Shown here in pieces: positions 16,745-25,236 of a stretch of DNA of 53,057 bases. The notes under the pieces were generated by a model. It was given only the letters and a program-made list of their open reading frames with translations, had not been told where the DNA came from and searched no databases. Position numbers and translations under genes: made by a program. The number at the start of each line of letters is the position of its first letter. Position 1 is the stretch's first letter. Source of the DNA: an uncultured Chloroflexus sp. (GTDB taxonomy: Bacteria; Chloroflexota; Chloroflexia; Chloroflexales; Chloroflexaceae); NCBI RefSeq assembly GCF_937129525.1, contig NZ_CAKZNK010000119.1, forward strand, positions 1 to 53,057. The letters run 5' to 3'.

Positions 16745-17386
16745 ATGGCAGTGATGTATACCGCCGATAGCCCAATTCTGGGACCGCAAACCGCCGCGAT
16801 GGATCAGATGAGTCGCTACATGCTCTCGCGTCCACACGGTGAATATACTGAAAAGGATATAGCCGATGTTATCATTCCGGCGTATGTCCGTATTTGTCTG
16901 CCGGTGGGAGTTGATCCGGTGCTTGCCGTGGCGCAAATGATTCACGAAACCGGCAATCTAACCAGTTTCTGGAGCCAGCGACCTCAGCGCAATCCCGCCG
17001 GAATCGGCGTGACCGGTCAGTGGCAGCCTCACCAGCCGGCCAATCTGACCGGATGGGCATATAATGTCCAGCGTCAGCGGTGGGAAGCAGGAGTAAGTTT
17101 CGCAACCTGGGCTGACGATGCCATTCCAGCTCAGATTGGTCGCTTGCTGGCCTATGCGCTGCGCGAAGGGGACGAAACGCCACCGCAACGCGAGCTGATT
17201 GCCAAAGCGCTCAGCTATCGGCCATTCCCGCGCGCCTTTCGCGGGAGTGCCCAAACGATCAAACAGTTGGGGCGCGCTCACAATCCACTCGGCGCGCAAG
17301 GCGCCGGTTGGGCCAGTCCCGGTCATAATTATGGCGAGGCAATTGCCCGTATCGCCAACCAGATACTGGCAGTGCCGTTGAATTGA
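16745..17386 (+). CDS. glucosaminidase-domain (GH73-like) protein without visible signal peptide
   Basis: A 213-residue protein with the glucosaminidase core GVDPVLAVAQMIHETGNLTSFWS (candidate catalytic Glu in HETG) and RNPAGIGVTG. The family cuts the glycan strands of peptidoglycan. No signal peptide, membrane segment or wall-binding repeat is present, so export or a non-wall role is unclear. AAGGAG overlaps the end of the HD gene. ATG 16745 is only 2 nt from it, while GTG 16751 or ATG 16754 have better spacing and may be the true start. Tight linkage to the HD protein suggests one operon. Confidence 0.75.
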   Translation: MAVMYTADSPILGPQTAAMDQMSRYMLSRPHGEYTEKDIADVIIPAYVRICLPVGVDPVLAVAQMIHETGNLTSFWSQRPQRNPAGIGVTGQWQPHQPANLTGWAYNVQRQRWEAGVSFATWADDAIPAQIGRLLAYALREGDETPPQRELIAKALSYRPFPRAFRGSAQTIKQLGRAHNPLGAQGAGWASPGHNYGEAIARIANQILAVPLN

Positions 17387-17422
17387 TAAGGTCGGTATAA
17401 TCATCCTGGCTATGGCAAATCA

Positions 17423-17458
17423 GGTAGGGCTGGTTGCAATTGCTTGATTAGCTCTACC
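17423..17458. terminator. hairpin between convergent glucosaminidase and tsaD
   Basis: GGTAGGGCT (17423-17431) pairs with AGCTCTACC (17450-17458), nine pairs with one G-U. The loop contains the palindrome GCAATTGC. It overlaps the tsaD stop codon, so it may serve both genes. Confidence 0.45.
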
Positions 17459-18518
17459 CTGCGCCAAGCGGCAGATTGGCCGTTACATCAACGTCCCAGT
17501 TGTGTTGCACTCCGGCCTCAAACCGGTAGAAAGCCGCTGCTGCCACCATTGCAGCGTTATCGGTGCAGAGATCAAATGCCGGTATTCGCACCGGAACGCT
17601 GGCGCGTCGGATCAGCTCTTCGCGCAAGCGCCGGTTCGCTGCAACTCCGCCGGCCAGTAAGATAGCCTGTGCTTCGTATTTGCGCGCGGCATCAACCGTT
17701 TTGCTCACCAGCACATCAACGACCGATTCCTGAAATGCATAGGCCATTTGCGCGACAAACGGCGCATCAAGCTGTGGTGGCTCGTTGGCGCCTTTGCGTC
17801 CGCTTAGTCGGGCCGCTTGCGCCAGCCGATCTTGCACGCGGTGCAAGACAGCCGTCTTCAGTCCGCTAAACGAAAAGTCGTAGCTATCGCGGAGCCAGGC
17901 CCGCGGCAATACGCCTCCCGGCGTCGCCTGCGCCGCTGCGGCCTGAATCGCCGGTCCTCCTGGGTACCCCAACCCCAGAATCCGCGCTACCTTGTCGAAA
18001 GCTTCACCCGCCGCATCATCGCGCGTTTGTCCCAGCAGTTCGTAGCGTCCATGGTCGCGAATCAGGGTCAGCAGAGTATGTCCACCGCTGACCAGCAGCG
18101 CCACCAGGGGAAATGGCGGCGGTGGCTCATCACCCAACCAGCCGGCATACAGGTGTGCTTCGAGATGGTTCACTGCCACAAATGGTAATCCGCGTTGCCA
18201 GGCCATCGCTTTTGCCGCGTTCAGGCCGGTCAGTAATGCGCCACTCAAACCGGGGCCATGAGTGGCTGCAACCGCATGCACATCGGCCCAGCCTCGTGGC
18301 AGCGCCGCCAACGCAGCGCGTACCACTGGCGCCAGACTAAGAATATGCTGACGGGAAGCAATTTCAGGGACGACACCGCCATATCGCTCGTGCGTCGCCA
18401 TCTGTGATGCCACCACATTGCTGATCACTGTCCGCCCGCCGCGTACTACTGCAGCCGCTGTCTCGTCACACGAGGTCTCGATGGCGAGGATGGTAAAATC
18501 GTCTGAAAGCTGATTCAT
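17454..18518 (-). CDS. tsaD: tRNA threonylcarbamoyladenosine transferase TsaD
   Basis: The catalytic subunit that transfers threonylcarbamoyl from TC-AMP to A37 of ANN-decoding tRNAs. ETSCDETAAAV, ATHGPGLSGALLTGL, the metal-binding VNHLEAHLYAG (HxxxH), LLVSGGHT and FSFSGLKTA are all present. So is the C-terminal LAGGVAANRRLREEL and CTDNAAMVAAA. The start MNQLSDDFTILAIETS at 18518 is preferred; the open frame reaches 18572 but adds an unconserved tail. It is the last gene of the minus-strand group unknown-yggS-tsaD. Confidence 0.95.
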   Translation of the reverse strand: MNQLSDDFTILAIETSCDETAAAVVRGGRTVISNVVASQMATHERYGGVVPEIASRQHILSLAPVVRAALAALPRGWADVHAVAATHGPGLSGALLTGLNAAKAMAWQRGLPFVAVNHLEAHLYAGWLGDEPPPPFPLVALLVSGGHTLLTLIRDHGRYELLGQTRDDAAGEAFDKVARILGLGYPGGPAIQAAAAQATPGGVLPRAWLRDSYDFSFSGLKTAVLHRVQDRLAQAARLSGRKGANEPPQLDAPFVAQMAYAFQESVVDVLVSKTVDAARKYEAQAILLAGGVAANRRLREELIRRASVPVRIPAFDLCTDNAAMVAAAAFYRFEAGVQHNWDVDVTANLPLGAG

Positions 18519-18626
18519 GTTCGTACAATTTCCACCTGTTCTGTCAGTGCCACATCCTGCTGCCCTGGTCACACATACATAAATGTACTTGCACCACTTG
18601 CCGATCGGAGTTTGGAGTAACCGTTT

Positions 18627-19361
18627 TCACCCAATTTGCCGCTCGCCGAAAATTGCTCGCCCGATCCGCACCATTGTAGCGCCTTCAGCAATGGCTGCGG
18701 AGAGATCGTCACTCATCCCCATCGAAAGCTCGCGCCAGTTGATCTGTGGGTAGCGACGGGCCAGATCATCACGCAACTGCCGCAGGGCAGCGAAATAGGG
18801 ACGCGCTTCATCAGCGCGCGCGACGATTGGGGCAATTGTCATCAAACCGCGTACCTCTAGCGTCGGCAAGGCGAGAATGGCTTCGATCTCGCGCAGGAAT
18901 GAACTATAAGCCACGCTATTTGCTATTCCACCCGGCACCCAGAAGCCTTCTTTACTCTCTTCGCCACTGACGTTAACCTGTAATAAAACTGGCAAACGTC
19001 GATCCCGCTCGCGCGCGTGGCGATCAAGGGTTTCAGCCAGCCGTACACTATCGACTGAATGGATGAGATCGAACAATTCAACCGCCAGTTTGGCCTTGTT
19101 GCGCTGCAAATGACCGATCAAATGCCAGCGCGGTTTTGGGTGTAGCGACTGCAATGCGCTAATCTTTTGGTGGGCCTCTTGAACCCGATTCTCACCCAGA
19201 TCGGTCACGCCGGCAGCAACTGCTGCCGCAATCACTTCAGCCGGATGGGTCTTGCTGACTGCGATCAATTGAATCTCGTTCGGGTTGCGTCCGGCAGCTT
19301 CGGCAGCGGCGGCAATCTGCTCGTGTACCGCGACCAGGCGTTGGCGTAACTCTGCGTTCAT
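18627..19361 (-). CDS. yggS: YggS/PLPBP pyridoxal-phosphate homeostasis protein
   Basis: A 244-residue single-domain PLP-binding TIM-barrel protein. The PLP lysine is K37 in [60 protein letters not shown] and [11 protein letters not shown] are family signatures. Members buffer PLP and affect vitamin B6 and amino-acid metabolism without a known enzymatic activity. The start overlaps the stop of the upstream membrane protein by 4 bp (ATGA). Confidence 0.95.
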   Translation of the reverse strand: MNAELRQRLVAVHEQIAAAAEAAGRNPNEIQLIAVSKTHPAEVIAAAVAAGVTDLGENRVQEAHQKISALQSLHPKPRWHLIGHLQRNKAKLAVELFDLIHSVDSVRLAETLDRHARERDRRLPVLLQVNVSGEESKEGFWVPGGIANSVAYSSFLREIEAILALPTLEVRGLMTIAPIVARADEARPYFAALRQLRDDLARRYPQINWRELSMGMSDDLSAAIAEGATMVRIGRAIFGERQIG

Positions 19362-19951
19362 GACGACGTTCCCTGCACATCGATCAGCAACCGTTGTTCG
19401 AGCGGCGGATCCGGCGGTAAATTGGTGATCAGCAATAACCCTCGCCCCGGCGGCAAAGGTACGCTCAACTCGAGCGGCGTCGAGCCTCCCGGTGGCAGGC
19501 TTGCCATTGTCGAACCCGGCGCTCGATAGCTCTCGCCCGCGCTGTCACGCAATTCAAACGCGCTGATCGGCACAATCAAGTCGGCGTTTGTAAGGTTGGT
19601 GACCGTTCCTTTAATTCGAATTCCGTCGCCGGTCGGTTCAAGCGCATTAATCGCGATCCGCAGTCGCTGGTTGCTGGCAATCGGTTCGATCGGTTGACCG
19701 GGATTACCGGTAGTAATCTGCTGCCAGAGCGCGCGCGCTACCGCCTGCGCTTCCGGCCCCAGGTTCTGTAATTCCAGTTGCGGCAATGCTGGCAACGCGA
19801 TTGCCGGCGCAGGCTGGCGGGCAAACTGATCACGCAGTTCAACTGTGCGGAATTGCTGCATCCAGATGCTAATCCCGATCAAAAAGATCGCCCCAAGTAG
19901 ACCGATGATCCAAAACGGGATAGCCGGCGAATTGTCGTGCATCATAACCAT
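19358..19951 (-). CDS. single-pass membrane protein with extracytoplasmic beta domain, unknown function
   Basis: About 197 residues from 19951; ATGs at 19945 and 19942 are equally possible and are better spaced from AGAGG. One transmembrane segment (FWIIGLLGAIFLIGISIWM) is followed by a Pro/Gln linker and a beta-rich domain (RLRIAINALEPTGDGIRIKGTVTNLTNA). That domain resembles Ig-like or DUF4352-type telokin folds. No family is assigned with confidence. It is coupled to yggS by a 4-bp overlap. Confidence 0.65.
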   Translation of the reverse strand: MVMMHDNSPAIPFWIIGLLGAIFLIGISIWMQQFRTVELRDQFARQPAPAIALPALPQLELQNLGPEAQAVARALWQQITTGNPGQPIEPIASNQRLRIAINALEPTGDGIRIKGTVTNLTNADLIVPISAFELRDSAGESYRAPGSTMASLPPGGSTPLELSVPLPPGRGLLLITNLPPDPPLEQRLLIDVQGTSS

Positions 19952-20024
19952 GCGCCTCTGTCGCGACTCACCAGTGTCGCAAGAATCATACACATCTTGC
20001 TTATTGTATTCAAGGCGATAATGC

Positions 20025-20053
20025 TTGACAAACTGGCGCGGATCGCGTATATT
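20025..20053 (+). promoter_or_regulatory. sigma-70-like promoter of the liv operon
   Basis: TTGACA (20025-20030), a 17-bp spacer, then TATATT (20048-20053). The -35 is consensus and the -10 has one mismatch. Transcription should start near 20060, leaving a leader of about 140 nt before the binding-protein gene. Confidence 0.8.
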
Positions 20054-20080
20054 CGCCTACTGTCATCCACGTATGGCTAA

Positions 20081-20146
20081 TTGTTCGTAACGCAATGATG
20101 CGCAGGGCTGATGCCAGGCGAGCCTGCATGGTTGTGTTACGAGCAA
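20081..20146 (+). promoter_or_regulatory. structured 5' leader of the liv operon
   Basis: TTGTTCGTAAC (20081-20091) pairs over 11 bp with GTTACGAGCAA (20136-20146), with one G-U. A nested helix GCAGG/CCTGC sits inside. The structure falls wholly in the predicted leader, about 20 nt after the start point and 55 nt before the ATG. No known riboswitch class was recognised. It could be an RNA regulatory element or an operator palindrome. Confidence 0.45.
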
Positions 20147-20200
20147 CAGCCTGTTGGTGACAGCAGATTACCGGTTTAAAGTTTCAAGGAGAAATCGGTT

Positions 20201-22633
20201 ATGAAGCGTTCGATCAGTCTGTTGTTGCTGGTCGGTATGCTGGCCTCGATGCTCGCCGCTTGTGGCGGCGGCCAGGCCCAGCCGACAGCGACGCCGCAGC
20301 CGGCTGCGCAGGCGACGACGGCTCCTGCCCCCACAGCAGCGCCGCAGCCGACAGCTCCGGCAGCAACTCCCGGTCAGGTGATTAAGATTGCGACTCAAAG
20401 CCCGTTGTCGGGTGGTCAGGCCGCGCTGGGTACCGGTATCAAGAATGCGGCGGAGCTGGCAGTCAAGCAGCTCTCCGGTCCGCTGGCTGAGCTTGGGTTT
20501 ACGGTTGTCCTCGAGCCGTTTGACGACCAGGCCCGGCCAGAGGTTGGTTCGGCCAACGCCAAGAATATCGTCTCCGATCAGGACATTCTCTGCGTAGTCG
20601 GTCACCTCAATTCGGGTGTGGCGCTGGCGGCGCTACCTGATTACAAGAATGCCCGCCTGGCGATGGTTTCGCCAGCCAACACCAACCCGAACATCACCGA
20701 GGGTGGCTATGAAGTGGCCTTCCGCGTGGTCGGTCGCGACGACGTGCAGGGTGCGGTGGCCGAGAAGTTTGCCCGCGAAGAGCTGGGGGTGAAGTCGGTC
20801 TACATCATTCACGACACGACAGCCTACGGTCAGGGTGTGGCCGAGTTCTTCCGCCAGAATGCGCTGGCGAACGGGTTGCAGGTGCTGGGCTTTGAGGGCA
20901 CGGAGGAACGGAGTGATTTCTCGGCCATCCTGACCCCGATCCTGGCAGCCAATCCGGATCTGGTCTTCTTTGGCGGCATCTACGACCAGGCCGGGCCCCT
21001 CTTCCGCCAGGCCCGCGACCGCGGTATTACCGCGCAGTTTATGGGTCCTGACGGTCTCGAATCAGAAGAATTGGTGACCCTGGCCGGCGATGCGGTTGAT
21101 GGGATGTACTACACCACCGTGGCTGCGCCGGTGAGCCAATTCCCCGATGCCGCGAAGTATGCGCAAGACTATCAGGCTGCCTTCGGTGACGCGGCCCCGG
21201 CATTCTCGGCCCAGGCCTACGATGCCACCGGCATCTGCTTGACCGCAATTGCTAACGCCGCGAAGGCTGCCGGCGGCAAGCCGACCCGCGAGCAGGTGTT
21301 GGCGGCAATCAAGGCGCTGACTTCGTATAAGGGCATCACCGGCACTTACACCTTCAGCCCCAAGGGTGACCCCAATCCGGCAACCTATTTCGTGTTGCAG
21401 GTCAATGCGGCCAACTGGAATGAGAACCGGCTGGTGACCCGCCTCGAAATTGCGCCTCCTGGCGAAGCTCCGGCTGGCGGTGCGACGCAATTCGATCTGG
21501 CGGCGCTGGCCGCCCAACTCGGTGCGGTTGCTGGCCGGCTCGGCACAATCAAGATCGCGACGCAGGGTCCGCTGTCAGGTGGTCAGGCCGCGCTGGGTAC
21601 CGGTATGAAGAATGCGGCGGAGCTGGCAGTCGAGCAGCTCAATGCTCAACTGGGCGCACTGGGCATCAAGTTCGAGCTGGTGCCGTTTGACGACCAGGCC
21701 CGGCCAGAGGTTGGTTCGGCCAACGCCAAGAATATCGTCTCCGATCAGGACATTCTCTGCGTAGTCGGTCACCTCAATTCGGGTGTGGCGCTGGCGGCGC
21801 TACCTGATTACAAGAATGCCCGCCTGGCGATGGTTTCGCCAGCCAACACCAACCCGAACATCACCGAGGGTGGCTATGAAGTGGCCTTCCGCGTGGTCGG
21901 TCGCGACGACGTGCAGGGTGCGGTGGCCGAGAAGTTTGCCCGCGAAGAGCTGGGGGTGAAGTCGGTCTACATCATTCACGACACGACAGCCTACGGTCAG
22001 GGTGTGGCCGAGTTCTTCCGCCAGAATGCGCTGGCGAACGGGTTGCAGGTGCTGGGCTTTGAGGGCACGGAGGAACGGAGTGATTTCTCGGCCATCCTGA
22101 CCCCGATCCTGGCAGCCAATCCGGATCTGGTCTTCTTTGGCGGCATCTACGACCAGGCCGGGCCGTTCTTCCGCCAGGCCCGCGACCGTGGTATTACCGC
22201 GCAGTTTATGGGTCCCGACGGCCTCGAGTCGGCGGAACTGGTCGATCTGGCTGGCGATGCAGTCGATGGGATGCACTATACCACCGTGGCTGCGCCGGTG
22301 AGCCAGTTCCCCAAGGCAGCAAAATATGCTCAGGACTACCAGGCTGCCTTCGGCGATGTTGCGCCCGCCTTCTCAGCGCAGGCCTACGATGCGGCCAATA
22401 TCTGCGCCGCAGGCATCCTGTCGGCAGCTATTGCTGCCGGCGGCAAGCCGACCCGCGCTCAGGTGGTAGAAGCAATTCGCAACCTGCCACCGTTTCCTGG
22501 CATCACCGGTACGTTTGACTTCAATGCGGAGGGTGACCCGACTGTGGCAACCTACTTCGTGTTGAAGGTGAATGCGGCTGATTGGAACCAGAATGAGCTG
22601 ATTAGCCGCCTGGAGATTGCGCCGCCGCAATAA
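20201..22633 (+). CDS. lipoprotein with two tandem LivJ-type ligand-binding domains
   Basis: An 810-residue binding protein for the adjacent branched-chain amino-acid ABC transporter. It has a lipoprotein signal with LAAC (lipid Cys21) and a Pro/Ala/Thr linker to about 60. A first Peripla_BP_6 domain runs from VIKIATQSPLSGGQAALGTG to about 430. A short Ala-rich linker leads to a second complete domain from TIKIATQGPLSGGQAALGTG to the end. Usual LivJ proteins have one domain of about 370 residues. The ligand is probably a branched-chain or other hydrophobic amino acid, but is not provable here. CAAGGAG upstream supports the start. The two halves share a perfectly matching 483-bp tract. Confidence 0.9.
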   Translation: MKRSISLLLLVGMLASMLAACGGGQAQPTATPQPAAQATTAPAPTAAPQPTAPAATPGQVIKIATQSPLSGGQAALGTGIKNAAELAVKQLSGPLAELGFTVVLEPFDDQARPEVGSANAKNIVSDQDILCVVGHLNSGVALAALPDYKNARLAMVSPANTNPNITEGGYEVAFRVVGRDDVQGAVAEKFAREELGVKSVYIIHDTTAYGQGVAEFFRQNALANGLQVLGFEGTEERSDFSAILTPILAANPDLVFFGGIYDQAGPLFRQARDRGITAQFMGPDGLESEELVTLAGDAVDGMYYTTVAAPVSQFPDAAKYAQDYQAAFGDAAPAFSAQAYDATGICLTAIANAAKAAGGKPTREQVLAAIKALTSYKGITGTYTFSPKGDPNPATYFVLQVNAANWNENRLVTRLEIAPPGEAPAGGATQFDLAALAAQLGAVAGRLGTIKIATQGPLSGGQAALGTGMKNAAELAVEQLNAQLGALGIKFELVPFDDQARPEVGSANAKNIVSDQDILCVVGHLNSGVALAALPDYKNARLAMVSPANTNPNITEGGYEVAFRVVGRDDVQGAVAEKFAREELGVKSVYIIHDTTAYGQGVAEFFRQNALANGLQVLGFEGTEERSDFSAILTPILAANPDLVFFGGIYDQAGPFFRQARDRGITAQFMGPDGLESAELVDLAGDAVDGMHYTTVAAPVSQFPKAAKYAQDYQAAFGDVAPAFSAQAYDAANICAAGILSAAIAAGGKPTRAQVVEAIRNLPPFPGITGTFDFNAEGDPTVATYFVLKVNAADWNQNELISRLEIAPPQ
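20515..20997 (+). repeat. copy 1 of a 483-bp internal direct repeat
   Basis: Reads base for base the same as 21682-22164, at an offset of 1167 bp (389 codons). It includes synonymous positions. Flanking codons of the two domains differ. Confidence 0.9.
21682..22164 (+). repeat. copy 2 of the 483-bp internal direct repeat
   Basis: Partner of 20515-20997. Identity breaks on the left at GAG versus GTG (codon before CCG) and on the right at CTC versus TTC after GGGCC. Confidence 0.9.
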
Positions 22634-22660
22634 ATAAACGTTCGGTTGTTCTGCACGGCA

Positions 22661-22689
22661 GTGTGCGAGCGTTATTCACTCTCGCACAC
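22661..22689 (+). promoter_or_regulatory. intercistronic hairpin between the binding-protein gene and livH
   Basis: Perfect 9-bp arms GTGTGCGAG (22661-22669) and CTCGCACAC (22681-22689), with an 11-nt loop, in the 81-bp gap. No T run follows. Such hairpins often protect the upstream binding-protein message or attenuate downstream expression, which would give more binding protein than permease. Confidence 0.6.
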
Positions 22690-22714
22690 TTGCCCTATTC
22701 GTTCGGGAGCTTGC

Positions 22715-23881
22715 ATGGCTGTTGATGCAACGGTTGCCCCGGCTGCCGCTCGCCGGTCGCTCGGCGAATTGCTGGGGGTTGTCTTCGGTCCGGTCGGGCA
22801 GTTGCTGGCATTTATTGTTGGTAGCGCCGCCAGCCTGAGCCTGATCGTGATTTTGCTCGCCCTCGTCTTTTCACCCGGCCAGCCTGATATTATGCAGCGT
22901 GTGGTGATCATCCTGCCACAGGTCATTATCGATGGGCTGGTGCGCGGTTTCCTCTTCGCCACCATCGCGCTTGGTTATACGATGGTCTATGGCGTTCTGG
23001 AGTTTATCAATTTCGCCCATGGTGAAGTTTTCATGATCGGTGGCGTTGTTGGCGCAACGGTCAGTTTCTTGCTGGTGAGCGCCGGCGCAATGGATAGTAT
23101 TCCGCCGCTGGTCTTTGTGTTGCTGGTGGTATTGGTTGCTATGGCGTTCTGCGGGATGCTGGCCGTTACTGTTGAGCGGATTGCGTATCGTCCGCTCCGT
23201 GGCGCACCCCGCCTGGTTCCATTGATTTCAGCGATCGGTATGTCGCTGATCCTGCAAGATTTCGCCCGGCTCGTGATGACCAACAGTCCACTTGGTTTCA
23301 ATGCCCGTTACCAGACTCCTGATTTTGGCCAGCCGATTCAATTATTTTCGATGCAGGTTGGCGAGCGAAGTGTGCCGGTTATTTTAGGCCCGCGTGACCT
23401 GATCTTTATTATTACAGCTACGTTAATGTTGATTGTTCTAAACTATATCGTCAATGTGACTAAACTGGGCAAGGCGATTCGAGCGACGGCGCAAGATATG
23501 CCGACTGCCAGCTTGATGGGGATCGATGTCAACCGGATCATTGCGCTGACCTTCCTGATTGGCGGTGCGCTTGGCGGCGCCGCTGGAGCGTTGTTCGGTC
23601 TGCGCATTGGTACTGTTAATCCATATATGGGTCTCATCCCCGGCCTAAAAGCGTTTACTGCCGCCGTGCTGGGTGGGATTGGTAACATTACCGGCGCAAT
23701 GGTTGGCGGCGTGGTGCTGGGCTTCCTCGAAGCATTCGTTGCCGCTTATCTGTCGATTTTCACCGGTGGCAACTTCTCAGGCGCGGCGTATGCCGATATT
23801 GCCGCTTTCAGCATTCTGATCTTGCTATTGATCTTCCGGCCCTCCGGTCTGCTCGGTGAGGCGACCACACAAAAGGTGTAG
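22715..23881 (+). CDS. livH: branched-chain amino-acid ABC transporter permease LivH
   Basis: A polytopic inner-membrane permease of about 388 residues. GYTMVYGVLEFINFAHGEVFMIG, RPLRGAPRLVPLISAIGMSLILQD and the coupling region KAIRATAQDMPTASLMGIDVNRII are LivH hallmarks. GGAG with proper spacing supports ATG 22715; the open frame upstream to 22646 is unlikely. The N-terminus carries an extra 30 or so residues (AVDATVAPAAARRSLGELLG) before the first helix. It pairs with LivM, 3 bp downstream. Confidence 0.94.
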   Translation: MAVDATVAPAAARRSLGELLGVVFGPVGQLLAFIVGSAASLSLIVILLALVFSPGQPDIMQRVVIILPQVIIDGLVRGFLFATIALGYTMVYGVLEFINFAHGEVFMIGGVVGATVSFLLVSAGAMDSIPPLVFVLLVVLVAMAFCGMLAVTVERIAYRPLRGAPRLVPLISAIGMSLILQDFARLVMTNSPLGFNARYQTPDFGQPIQLFSMQVGERSVPVILGPRDLIFIITATLMLIVLNYIVNVTKLGKAIRATAQDMPTASLMGIDVNRIIALTFLIGGALGGAAGALFGLRIGTVNPYMGLIPGLKAFTAAVLGGIGNITGAMVGGVVLGFLEAFVAAYLSIFTGGNFSGAAYADIAAFSILILLLIFRPSGLLGEATTQKV

Positions 23882-23884
23882 CTT

Positions 23885-25234
23885 ATGACTACCGGTGCTT
23901 CGTCGCAAAGCCTCTGGCAACGGGTGACTGCTCCGCTCAGCAGCGGGCCAACGGCGTATGCCTTTCTCGCCTTCTATGTGCTGATCTGTTCCTTTCTCCT
24001 GTTAACCAATCCGCGCACCGAATTGAGCACAGATATTGTCTTTGTCCTCTTCATGCTGTCAATGCTGGTAGCTTATCGGGCGCGGGTGGCAACCTGGTTT
24101 AAGGTAGTGCTCGGAGTGATTGCTTTGGGTATCGTGTTGCCCTATTTCGGCACGCTAAACCCGTTTTATATTGATGTTGCAACCCAGGCTGGTATCTTTA
24201 CCGCGCTGGCACTGGGTTTGAATGTGGTGGTCGGTTTTGCCGGTCTGCTCGACCTGGGTTACGTTGCCTTTTTCGCTGTCGGCGCATATGCCTGGGGTAT
24301 CTTCAGCACAACTCAAATCTCGAATATTAACCCGGCCTGGGGGCCGGTCGATCCGGTGATGTTTTATCCCTTCCTCATCATCGGTTTGATCCTTGGTTTA
24401 ATTACCGGTGTGTTGCTCGGTTTGCCTGTACTGCGGCTGCGTGGTGACTATCTCGCTATCGTGACCCTTGGTTTCGGTGAAGTGATCCGGGTCGTGGCAA
24501 ATAATCTTGACCGACCGATCAATATCACGAATGGCTCGCAAGGGATCCGCGACATCGAGCGTCCGCCGCTCGTCCTGGTCGATCTGGTGCGCAACCTGGG
24601 GGTTGTTGCCGATGATAACCGCCTCTACCAGCTCTTTTTCTATTATCTGGTGCTGATCATTGTGCTGCTGACAGTGATTGTCGTAGCGCGCCTCAAGAAC
24701 TCGCGGATCGGTCGCGCCTGGGAAGCCATTCGTGAAGATGAAGTGGCCGCAGTGGCGCAAGGCATTCCCCGGGTGCGGATGAAATTGCTCGCCTTCGCTA
24801 TCGGCGCGTCATTTGCCGGTGTGATGGGAGTCGTCTTTGCTTCAAAACAGCTCTTTATCAATCCACCAACGTTCGACCTGCTGCGCTCGATCAATATTCT
24901 GGCAATGGTGATCCTGGGCGGGATGGGATCAATTCCCGGTGCGATGCTGGGCGCTATCATCGTCACAATGCTCGATCTGCAAATCTTGCCGCGATTGGCG
25001 TCAGTGCTGCGCGAAGCGCAGGCTGCTGGCGCGCCGATTCCGCGTCAGTTTGATCCGACTCAGTACCAGCGCCTCTTCTTCGGTCTCTTGCTTGTCATTA
25101 TGATGATTTTCCGTCCTGAAGGGTTGTGGCCCGATGAACGACGGCGCGAAGAGCAGCATGAGGTCGAAATTACCGACGAAGAGCTGGAAGCCGATAAGTT
25201 GACGAAACCAACCGGCGCCGAGACGGGGAGATGA
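23885..25234 (+). CDS. livM: branched-chain amino-acid ABC transporter permease LivM
   Basis: A 449-residue polytopic permease. ALGLNVVVGFAGLLDLGYVAFFAVGAY, LPVLRLRGDYLAIVTLGFGEVIRVV, NGSQGI and the coupling segment RIGRAWEAIREDEVAAVAQGI are characteristic. The final 30 residues are charged (Glu/Lys-rich), extending the usual C-terminus. Its stop overlaps the ATG at 25231 in the livG region. Confidence 0.94.
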   Translation: MTTGASSQSLWQRVTAPLSSGPTAYAFLAFYVLICSFLLLTNPRTELSTDIVFVLFMLSMLVAYRARVATWFKVVLGVIALGIVLPYFGTLNPFYIDVATQAGIFTALALGLNVVVGFAGLLDLGYVAFFAVGAYAWGIFSTTQISNINPAWGPVDPVMFYPFLIIGLILGLITGVLLGLPVLRLRGDYLAIVTLGFGEVIRVVANNLDRPINITNGSQGIRDIERPPLVLVDLVRNLGVVADDNRLYQLFFYYLVLIIVLLTVIVVARLKNSRIGRAWEAIREDEVAAVAQGIPRVRMKLLAFAIGASFAGVMGVVFASKQLFINPPTFDLLRSINILAMVILGGMGSIPGAMLGAIIVTMLDLQILPRLASVLREAQAAGAPIPRQFDPTQYQRLFFGLLLVIMMIFRPEGLWPDERRREEQHEVEITDEELEADKLTKPTGAETGR

Positions 25235-25236
25235 TC

